DNA from: Alphaproteobacteria bacterium
Lineage (GTDB): Bacteria > Pseudomonadota > Alphaproteobacteria > CAAGCB01 > CAG-977
Reading direction: 5' to 3'
Length of the DNA stretch: 57,172 bases
NCBI GenBank assembly: GCA_900768845.1
Contig: CAAGEK010000009.1
Coordinates: 1-57,172, forward strand
A program made the translations under genes and the position numbers. Below, piece after piece: positions 1 through 6,079 of this stretch. The notes beneath the pieces are model-generated. The model had not been told where the DNA came from and made no database searches. It saw only the letters and a program-made list of their open reading frames with translations. Every line of letters begins with the position of its first letter. Within the stretch, counting starts at the first letter, position 1.

Positions 1-21
1 GATGTGGCGTCCCCGGGGGGA
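1..21. repeat. Duplicate of the tRNA-Arg 3' end (att-like direct repeat)
   Basis: The first 21 bases are identical, in the same orientation, to bases 204-224, which hold the CCA end, acceptor strand and start of the T arm of the intact tRNA-Arg(CCT) gene. The match includes four bases beyond CCA. A second copy of a tRNA 3' end is the usual footprint of tyrosine-recombinase integration at a tRNA, but the two copies are only about 200 bases apart and no integrase is visible. It could therefore be an excision scar, a decayed second tRNA, or the edge of an element lying left of the window. Confidence 0.55.
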
Positions 22-164
22 CCGCTAAGCGAAAACGGCAAAGCCGTTTGCGTCTGCAAGGTCGCGGATGTCCCCGATTCAGCCGGTGGCTTGCATCCGG
101 ATGAATCGCCGGACGAAGCGCGAACCCGAAAAGAGGGTTCGACTCCCCCTTCTCCGTTCGACAA

Positions 165-194
165 ACAAAAAAACGCCTCTCAATCGAAAGGCGG
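165..194 (-). terminator. Rho-independent terminator of tRNA-Arg
   Basis: On the minus strand a seven-pair stem (one G-T pair, arms 187-193 and 174-180, loop of six) is followed directly by seven T residues. It lies 14 bases beyond the CCA end of tRNA-Arg and so ends that transcript. Confidence 0.7.
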
Positions 195-207
195 AAAATC
201 CAAGATG

Positions 208-284
208 TGGCGTCCCCGGGGGGAGTCGAACCCTCGGCCCTCAGTTTAGGAAACTGATGCTCTATCCTGCTGAGCTACGGGGAC
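208..284 (-). tRNA. tRNA-Arg, anticodon CCT
   Basis: Read on the minus strand, a 77-base cloverleaf is seen. The acceptor is GTCCCCG paired with CGGGGAC, followed by discriminator G and an encoded CCA. The D arm is of the AGCTCAG type. The anticodon stem TCAGT/ACTGA holds the loop TTCCTAA, giving anticodon CCT, and the T loop is TTCGACT. The T stem has one A-C mismatch (positions 50/64), which is unusual. The gene reads AGG codons as arginine. tRNA-Arg(CCT) is a common integration site in Alphaproteobacteria, which matters because its 3' end is duplicated at 1-21. A terminator follows at 165-194. Confidence 0.95.
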
Positions 285-349
285 GCAACATTTCCTTATT
301 ACCGCGTTTCTTCGGGAAAGAAAAGCAAAAAAAGCTTGCCTTTCCGTTT

Positions 350-388
350 AAAACAAAAGAAAAAGGCGGAAGAAAACTTCCGCCTTTC
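350..388 (-). terminator. Terminator of the esterase/ATP-grasp operon
   Basis: A strong hairpin (arms 377-387 and 362-372, loop of four) is followed on the minus strand by a T-rich run. It lies just past the esterase stop codon and separates that operon from the tRNA gene on the same strand. Confidence 0.8.
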
Positions 389-396
389 GCCTTGCC

Positions 397-1146
397 TTAT
401 AAAATCTTGCTGAGGAAATAGGGCATCTGGTTGCGCCACGAAGGCCAGTCATGCGGGACGTCCCACCCCCAATAATCAAACCAGGCGGGAACGCCTTTGG
501 CACGCAGAATGTCTTCCAACACATGGGTGTCGTGCAGACATTCGTGTTCCCAAGCCCCTTGGCCGCAACACACGATAATGTCCGAACGGCGGTACAAATC
601 CAACGTATGCCCGTCGTTCATATTCGCCAAATATTCAATCGGGGAATTGAAATAAATGCCGTCTTCACTGCAATCGCCGAAGAAGGAACGGACGCTGTAC
701 AAACCGCTGAGCGCGATCATACCGTCGAAAATGTCGGGGCGGCGGAAGAAGAAATTCGCCGCGTGCAACGCACCCATACTGCACCCCGTCGTCATCATGC
801 CGCCGGCACGATAACCGTTGCTGCCCATCTGGTTGACGTCCATCGCCCAAGGAACGAGTTCTTCGCAAACATAATTGAAGTACTGTTCGAAACGGTACAG
901 CCTGTCTCCGGGCCATCCGTAGCTGACGAACGTTTCCCAATCCAGTCCGTCGACGCAAAACAGTTGCAAACGGCCTTCTTCAATAAATCCGGCGACGGAA
1001 TCAACCATTCCGAAACCTTCATATTCATAAAAACGTCCGCATTGCGACGGGAACACCAAAGCCGGACGGCCGCCGTGACCGTACACCTTCAGCTCCATAT
1101 GACGACCCAAACTGGGGCTGTACTCGTTGTAATATTCGACTTTCAT
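397..1146 (-). CDS. Alpha/beta-hydrolase, putative esterase family
   Basis: This 249-residue protein resembles the esterase D / antigen 85 fold family (PF00756). The nucleophile elbow is GCSMGA (serine around residue 123), an oxyanion region follows the first strand (ALVFPSQCG), and a candidate catalytic histidine sits near the C-terminus in DVPHDWPSW. There is no signal peptide, so it should be cytoplasmic. Its ATG overlaps the stop codon of the upstream ATP-grasp gene by one base (TGATG), which points to translational coupling and a shared pathway. The substrate is unknown; hydrolysis or acyl transfer on a product of the ATP-grasp ligase is the natural guess. A terminator follows immediately. 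Confidence 0.8.
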   Translation of the reverse strand: MKVEYYNEYSPSLGRHMELKVYGHGGRPALVFPSQCGRFYEYEGFGMVDSVAGFIEEGRLQLFCVDGLDWETFVSYGWPGDRLYRFEQYFNYVCEELVPWAMDVNQMGSNGYRAGGMMTTGCSMGALHAANFFFRRPDIFDGMIALSGLYSVRSFFGDCSEDGIYFNSPIEYLANMNDGHTLDLYRRSDIIVCCGQGAWEHECLHDTHVLEDILRAKGVPAWFDYWGWDVPHDWPSWRNQMPYFLSKIL

Positions 1147-2330
1147 CAGTATTTTTCCTGAACGAAGTTCATTATTTCATCGGTTTCTTCCTGCGTTTTC
1201 GCACGCATCAGATACATATGATCCCCCATAACCGGCGCGAAAATCGCATCGACGTCATGGTATTGCATCAGGTTTTCATGATAACGCTCGACGACTTCCT
1301 CGTGCGAATGGACATAATTGAAACAGTCCTTGCGCGCCAGATAAATGCCGATGTATTTCTTTTCCGTCGGCTGATAAACCTTGTTATGAACGATCATATC
1401 GGCATACATCTGGTATACGTCCGAATCATGCTCATAGTTCATCAATTCGGGCATACATCCGCCGGGGGGACGCATATTGACTTCCAAAGCCACATAGTCG
1501 CCCTTTTTGCCCAATCCCTTTTTATCTTCGTACAATTTGAAAAATTCAAAGTGGAAGAAACGCGCCGTCGTATTGAACGAAGAAATGACGGCGCGGCCGG
1601 CTTTTTCCAAAACGGGATCGATCTGCATGACGGAGTAATAGCGCAAATCGTCGCCGCAGTTGACCGTTTCCGCCACGTTTTCGGGGAAGATGTGGCTGGT
1701 CATGAAGACCGGTTCGTTTTCATAATTTGCAATTCCGTCGAACGTAACGATCAACCCGTTGACAAATTCTTCCATCACATAAGGTACGGGCGGATGATCG
1801 TTGTAGAAATCATCGAATTCCTCGCGGTTGCTCAACTTATAGGACGCATACGCCCCGACGCCGATATCGGGTTTGACGAATACGGGGAAACCGACTTCTT
1901 CCAAGAACTTTTCACCCTCTTCGCGAGTCGTGACCAAATGACAGCGTGCGGAAGGAACGCCCGCCTTTTTAAAGTGGTCTTTCATCAGGTATTTGCGCTT
2001 GCTTTCAAGCACTTCGGGATACTTCGTCCCTTCGATATTGAAATCGGTACGCAGGCGGGCATCAAGTTCCAGCCAGTATTCGTTAAAGGATTCCAACCTG
2101 TCGATACGACCGTACTTGTGCGTGAAGTAAGCGACGGCGCGCAACATTTCGTCATAGTTTTCCATGCTGTCGACGCGATAATATTCGGTCAGCGATTCTT
2201 TCAGGTAGGGCGACAATGTGTCATAGGGAGCTTCGGCAATTCCCAAAACGTTTACGCCCATGCGTTTCAACCTGTCGGCAAAGTTGACGTAGTGCGTCGG
2301 GAAATGCGGAGAAAGAAAAACAAAATTCAC
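1146..2330 (-). CDS. ATP-grasp domain ligase, substrate unknown
   Basis: This 394-residue protein has an N-terminal Rossmann-like region (VFLSPHFPTHYVNFADRL) and then an ATP-grasp domain from about residue 110. The nucleotide-binding segment is FPVFVKPDIGVGA, the hinge region is PYVMEEFVNG, and the metal-binding segment is EVNMRPPGGCMPE, where the E and N ligands are kept. ATP-grasp enzymes of this kind join a carboxylate to an amine or thiol through an acyl-phosphate. The start is GTG, supported by AGGAG eight bases upstream. It is the first gene of a two-gene operon with the esterase. The family is clear; the substrate cannot be read from the sequence. Confidence 0.8.
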   Translation of the reverse strand: MNFVFLSPHFPTHYVNFADRLKRMGVNVLGIAEAPYDTLSPYLKESLTEYYRVDSMENYDEMLRAVAYFTHKYGRIDRLESFNEYWLELDARLRTDFNIEGTKYPEVLESKRKYLMKDHFKKAGVPSARCHLVTTREEGEKFLEEVGFPVFVKPDIGVGAYASYKLSNREEFDDFYNDHPPVPYVMEEFVNGLIVTFDGIANYENEPVFMTSHIFPENVAETVNCGDDLRYYSVMQIDPVLEKAGRAVISSFNTTARFFHFEFFKLYEDKKGLGKKGDYVALEVNMRPPGGCMPELMNYEHDSDVYQMYADMIVHNKVYQPTEKKYIGIYLARKDCFNYVHSHEEVVERYHENLMQYHDVDAIFAPVMGDHMYLMRAKTQEETDEIMNFVQEKY

Positions 2331-2393
2331 GGTAAAATCTCCTAAACGGTCTGCTTGTAAAACCGAGTGCTAACTTCGCAATCTCTGCCGCCG

Positions 2394-2424
2394 TTGTCAA
2401 TTTATTTTTGGTTTTCTTTATGAT
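2394..2424 (+). promoter_or_regulatory. Candidate sigma-70 promoter of galU
   Basis: TTGTCA (2394-2399) and TATGAT (2419-2424) are separated by 19 bases, slightly long for a vegetative promoter. They lie 55 bases before the chosen galU ATG in the divergent gap between the ATP-grasp gene and galU. This is a prediction from motif shape only. Confidence 0.35.
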
Positions 2425-2479
2425 AAAAAATCGGTTACAAGTAAAATTAAGCCGCTTATATCACATCCGGAGTAAAATC

Positions 2480-3349
2480 ATGAACAAAATCCGCAAAGCC
2501 GTTTTCCCCGTCGGCGGTTTGGGAACCCGATTCCTGCCGGCCACGAAAGCGATGCCCAAAGAGATGTTGCCGATCGTTGACAAGCCGTTGATCCAGTATG
2601 CTTTCGAAGAAGCCCGCGCCGCCGGAATCGAGCATTTCATCTTTGTAACGGGGCACGGAAAATCCGCCATCGAAGACCATTTCGATTCCAATTCCCGACT
2701 GGAAGAACTGTTGCGCAAAGACAATAAAACCGATTTGCTGGCTTTTTTAAAGGATTGTTCCTTCGATTCGGGAGAAATCTCTTACACGCGTCAAAGCGAA
2801 CCCAAAGGGTTGGGACACGCCGTTTGGTGCGCACGCGATCTGGTCGGCGACGAACCGTTCGCCGTCCTGTTGCCCGATGATATTTTCCATTGCCAAACGC
2901 CGTGTTTGAAACAAATGGTTGAAGCGTACCCGCGTACCGGCGGCAATCTGCTCGCCGTTCAGGACGTGCCGAGGGAACAAACGCCCCGTTACGGCATTTT
3001 GGACGTTGACACGGATGACGGCGTTTTGGTGCGTGCGAAAGGGATCGTTGAAAAGCCTTCCGCGGACAAGGCTCCGTCCACTCTGGCCGTTTCGGGACGC
3101 TACATCCTGTCCCCCGAAGTGTTCAAGGAACTGGACAAACAGCAAACGGGCGTCAAAGGGGAAATCCAGCTGACGGACGCGATCGCCGCGACGATGCGGC
3201 GCGTCCCCTTGCACGGCGTCCGTTATGAAGGGCGGCGTTTCGATTGCGGAAACAAAGTCGGTTTTTTAATGGCGAACATTGAATTCGCCCTCGACCGTCC
3301 GGATATCGCCGAAGAATTCCGTGCGGCGGTCAAAACATTGGATTTTTGA
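2480..3349 (+). CDS. galU: UTP-glucose-1-phosphate uridylyltransferase
   Basis: GalU makes UDP-glucose from UTP and glucose-1-phosphate, feeding capsule, lipopolysaccharide and other glycan synthesis in the cytoplasm. The 289-residue protein has the nucleotidyltransferase signature near its N-terminus (AVFPVGGLGTRFLPATKAMPKE), the downstream Lys region VDKPLIQYA, and LLPDDIF as the metal-binding strand. Length matches the family. The ATG at 2480 was chosen over an in-frame ATG at 2408 because it has a CCGGAG ribosome-binding site and begins the conserved domain directly. It is followed ten bases later by an MFS transporter gene, so the two are probably cotranscribed. Confidence 0.95.
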   Translation: MNKIRKAVFPVGGLGTRFLPATKAMPKEMLPIVDKPLIQYAFEEARAAGIEHFIFVTGHGKSAIEDHFDSNSRLEELLRKDNKTDLLAFLKDCSFDSGEISYTRQSEPKGLGHAVWCARDLVGDEPFAVLLPDDIFHCQTPCLKQMVEAYPRTGGNLLAVQDVPREQTPRYGILDVDTDDGVLVRAKGIVEKPSADKAPSTLAVSGRYILSPEVFKELDKQQTGVKGEIQLTDAIAATMRRVPLHGVRYEGRRFDCGNKVGFLMANIEFALDRPDIAEEFRAAVKTLDF

Positions 3350-3358
3350 GAACCGGTT

Positions 3359-4528
3359 ATGTCCTTTTTTTCCAATAAAAGCCTGAACATTTTAAACATT
3401 CATTATTGCCTGAGGGCGATGGGATGGGAAATGTGCAGTATGTTCACCCTGTCCTACCTGTACAAGCAAGGGCTCGCGTTGCCGGCCGTCTTTGTTGCAT
3501 ATGCGGGGATGTTGTGCGTCAGAACGCTGACCCGTCCCGTTGCGATGCGCCTGTGCCTGAGCAAAGGGGTGCATTTCACCCTGATTGCCGGCACGGTCGT
3601 TTTTGCGTGCCGCTATCCGGTGATGATTCCGATTGACGGACTGAACTTATGGCTGGTTCCGTTCATGCTGGTTTCCGGATTGGCCGACGTCCTGTACTGG
3701 GTATCCTATCACAATTACTTCGCCGCCGTCGGTTCGGAACAGGACAGGGGCGCATCCGTCGGCATTCGGGAAGCCATTTCGACGATTGTCGCCGTTCTGG
3801 GGCCTTTGTGCGGCGGCTTTCTGCTTTCAATCAACCGGACTTACGCTTTTATGCTGCCGTTCGTTCTGACTCTGGTTTCCGTCCTCCCGTTATTGAAAAC
3901 TCCGGAAATCCCCAAACCTTTGCCCGCGACAAAGGAAGAAAGGAAAAAAGTCGGACATTTCGGATTCTTCGTTTTCATCGGCGACGGATGGTTTTATCAG
4001 GCCGGAGCCGTATGGCCGTTGATCGTTTTTATGATGTTGAACGACAATTACGGCAATTTCGGTTTCATTCTGGCTCTGGCGGCCTTTTTCCGCGCCGTCG
4101 GAAATTTGTTTTTCGGTTCCATGATCGACAAAGGCAAAGGCCGCCAAATCTGCTTCATCGGTTACGGATTGCACATTATCGTGTACGCGGTACGCGGATT
4201 TTTCGCCTATAGCGTTCCGGCCGTCGTCGCTTGCGACTTTTTCGCCGCGATTGCATACTGTTTTTCCATGACCGGATTGATGAGCGCGGTTTATAACGCG
4301 ACGAAAAAAGCGTCCCATCCGCTGTATTTCACATATTACACGGAGCTGGGATGGGACATCGGCGCGATTTCAGCCATGCTGGTGTGTGCGGGATTGACGT
4401 TTTCCGGATTCAACGTGCGCTGGGGGCTGACGGTCGCCGTTTGCGGCGCGGTTTTATCCTTGGCCGTTTTGAACCGGTATTACCGTTCGGAAAGCGAACA
4501 ACGGGAAAATTTGAACGAAGCCGCATGA
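3359..4528 (+). CDS. MFS-type membrane transporter
   Basis: This 389-residue, highly hydrophobic protein has about eleven or twelve predicted membrane spans in two halves. A charged central loop (LKTPEIPKPLPATKEERKK) is typical of the major facilitator superfamily. A short MFS-like loop motif, GSMIDKGKGRQ, lies at the start of the second half. The substrate cannot be inferred. It begins nine bases after galU and ends at a strong terminator, so it is the second gene of a galU operon; a link to sugar or glycan traffic is possible but unproven. Confidence 0.75.
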   Translation: MSFFSNKSLNILNIHYCLRAMGWEMCSMFTLSYLYKQGLALPAVFVAYAGMLCVRTLTRPVAMRLCLSKGVHFTLIAGTVVFACRYPVMIPIDGLNLWLVPFMLVSGLADVLYWVSYHNYFAAVGSEQDRGASVGIREAISTIVAVLGPLCGGFLLSINRTYAFMLPFVLTLVSVLPLLKTPEIPKPLPATKEERKKVGHFGFFVFIGDGWFYQAGAVWPLIVFMMLNDNYGNFGFILALAAFFRAVGNLFFGSMIDKGKGRQICFIGYGLHIIVYAVRGFFAYSVPAVVACDFFAAIAYCFSMTGLMSAVYNATKKASHPLYFTYYTELGWDIGAISAMLVCAGLTFSGFNVRWGLTVAVCGAVLSLAVLNRYYRSESEQRENLNEAA

Positions 4529-4558
4529 AAAAGGCTCCGTTTCCGGAGCCTTTTTTAA
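4529..4558. terminator. Bidirectional terminator between MFS and hinT
   Basis: A nine-pair hairpin (4531-4539 with 4544-4552, loop TTTC) is followed by T residues on the plus strand and preceded by an A-rich run that serves the minus strand. It sits between convergent genes and probably ends both transcripts. Confidence 0.85.
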
Positions 4559-4560
4559 AA

Positions 4561-4920
4561 TCATTTGCCGATCATGGCTCCGAGCTTGCCGCCCGCGAAA
4601 ATATGAATATGCAGATGCGGCACTTCCTGACCGCCGTTTTTGCCGATATTGCTTAAAATGCGGTAGCCTTCGTCTTCGTGTCCCAATTGTTTGGCCACGG
4701 ACGCCACCGCTTTGAAAAATCCCGCGATTTCAGCCTGCGTCGCGTTGGCGACAAATTCGGGAAAGTTGCGGTAAGCCCCCTTCGGAATGACCAGAACATG
4801 AACGGGAGCCTGAGGATTCAAATCGGGAAATGCCAGAGCGTACTCGTCTTCATAAATTTTCTTTGCGGGAATTTCGCCGCGCAAAATTTTAGCGAACACG
4901 TTGTTATTATCATAAGCCAT
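4561..4920 (-). CDS. HIT-family nucleotide phosphoramidase (HinT type)
   Basis: This 119-residue histidine-triad protein carries the signature HLHIHIF near the C-terminus, preceded by NGGQEVPH, and starts with the typical NVFAKILRGEIPAKKIYEDE. HinT enzymes hydrolyse nucleoside phosphoramidates and adenylated amines such as aminoacyl-AMP. The start has GGAG within the end of hisE, and only four bases separate the genes, so it is the last gene of hisA-hisE-hinT. A HIT gene after hisE is a recurring arrangement in Alphaproteobacteria. Confidence 0.92.
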   Translation of the reverse strand: MAYDNNNVFAKILRGEIPAKKIYEDEYALAFPDLNPQAPVHVLVIPKGAYRNFPEFVANATQAEIAGFFKAVASVAKQLGHEDEGYRILSNIGKNGGQEVPHLHIHIFAGGKLGAMIGK

Positions 4921-4924
4921 CGTC

Positions 4925-5242
4925 TTACTCCTTTTTACGACTGCGTTTTTCCTCTATGCCGGAAACGCCTTCGCGCTTGCTCAAACATTCCTCGACGTCC
5001 GAAGGACTGACGCCGGCATCCGCCCACAAAACCAGCAAATGATACAGCAAATCCGCACTTTCGGAAATGATGTGTTCCCTGTCGCGTCCGACCGCGGAAA
5101 TGACGGTTTCGACGGCTTCCTCCCCGACTTTTTGCGCAATGCGGTTGCGACCGCGGGAAAACAGTTTCGCCGTATACGACGTTTCGGGATCCGCCCCTTT
5201 GCGTCCTTCAATCACTTTAAACAAACGGTTTAAAACTTCCAT
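4925..5242 (-). CDS. hisE: Phosphoribosyl-ATP pyrophosphatase
   Basis: HisE hydrolyses phosphoribosyl-ATP to phosphoribosyl-AMP, the second step of histidine synthesis. The 105-residue protein shows the MazG-like signature KVGEEAVETVISA and the following helix ESADLLYHLLVLW, which carry the acidic metal ligands. It is the stand-alone form rather than a HisIE fusion. It begins six bases after hisA and is followed by hinT. The C-terminal tail is very basic (EEKRSRKKE). Confidence 0.93.
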   Translation of the reverse strand: MEVLNRLFKVIEGRKGADPETSYTAKLFSRGRNRIAQKVGEEAVETVISAVGRDREHIISESADLLYHLLVLWADAGVSPSDVEECLSKREGVSGIEEKRSRKKE

Positions 5243-5248
5243 CCTTAC

Positions 5249-5974
5249 CTATCCTTTTAAAACGGCGACCGCCTCGGCGACGGTGAAACGGCCTTCGTAC
5301 ACCGCCCGTCCGGTAATCACGCCCGCAATGTTTTTGTCCGCCACGGCGCGACAGGCCTTTATGTCTTCCAACGAAGAAACGCCGCCGGAAATGATGACGG
5401 GTGTCGTAATGCTTTGCGCCAAAGCCGCCGTCGCATCCAAATTCGGCCCCGTCAGAACGCCGTCGCGTGAAATATCGGTGTAAATGATCGCTTCCACACC
5501 GGCCTTTTCAAAACACTTCGCCAAATCGACGTCGCGCATCCGCGACGTTTCCGCCCATCCCTCGACGGCGACCATTCCGTCTTTCGCATCAATGCCGACG
5601 GCGATGCGCGACGGGAACATATCGCACGCCCTTTTGACGAAATCGGGATCGCGCAAAGCCGCCGTCCCCAAGATAACTCTGGAAACGCCCTTGTCCAGCC
5701 ACGCTTTGATCGTTTCAACAGAACGGATGCCGCCGCCCAGTTCGATTTTAACGTCGACCGCTTTTAAAATGCCTTCGACGGCGTCAACGTTCACGGGTCG
5801 CCCCGCAAAAGCCCCGTCCAAATCAACGATGTGAATCCACTCGACGCCCTGTTTTGCAAACAAACGCGCCTGTTCGTCGGGAGAGTCGTTGAAAACCGTC
5901 GCCCGCTCCATGTCTCCGCGCTTCAAACGCACGCATTTTCCGCCCTTCAAGTCAATCGCCGGCAGCAAATACAT
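5249..5974 (-). CDS. hisA: ProFAR isomerase of histidine synthesis
   Basis: HisA is a TIM-barrel isomerase that opens the ribose of ProFAR to give PRFAR. The 241-residue protein has the opening strand LLPAIDLKGGKCVRL with the catalytic Asp, the half-barrel phosphate motif ELGGGIRS, and the second-half motifs YTDISRDG (catalytic Asp) and IISGGVSS. Of two neighbouring in-frame ATG codons, the one at 5974 lies seven bases after AGGAGG, whereas the one at 5980 is too close to it. An upstream extension would be hydrophobic and unrelated. hisF and hisH, often beside hisA, are not in this window. Confidence 0.95.
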   Translation of the reverse strand: MYLLPAIDLKGGKCVRLKRGDMERATVFNDSPDEQARLFAKQGVEWIHIVDLDGAFAGRPVNVDAVEGILKAVDVKIELGGGIRSVETIKAWLDKGVSRVILGTAALRDPDFVKRACDMFPSRIAVGIDAKDGMVAVEGWAETSRMRDVDLAKCFEKAGVEAIIYTDISRDGVLTGPNLDATAALAQSITTPVIISGGVSSLEDIKACRAVADKNIAGVITGRAVYEGRFTVAEAVAVLKG

Positions 5975-6079
5975 CCGCATCCCTCCTGAATCTAAAACTT
6001 TTTTTAAAGTTTTTCTGTTTATGTGTGAAAAAGACTGTAATATGTATGAGAGCGACTGTAAATAAATAACGGGTATCCG

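Noticed and set aside
22..160. tmRNA or tRNA-Ser gene at the left edge
   Set aside because: A T-arm-like segment is present, but no matching 5' acceptor strand, encoded tag or CCA end could be found in the window.
1218..2345. 375-codon plus-strand open frame opposite the ATP-grasp gene
   Set aside because: The minus-strand frame has clear ATP-grasp motifs and a ribosome-binding site; the plus-strand frame has neither.
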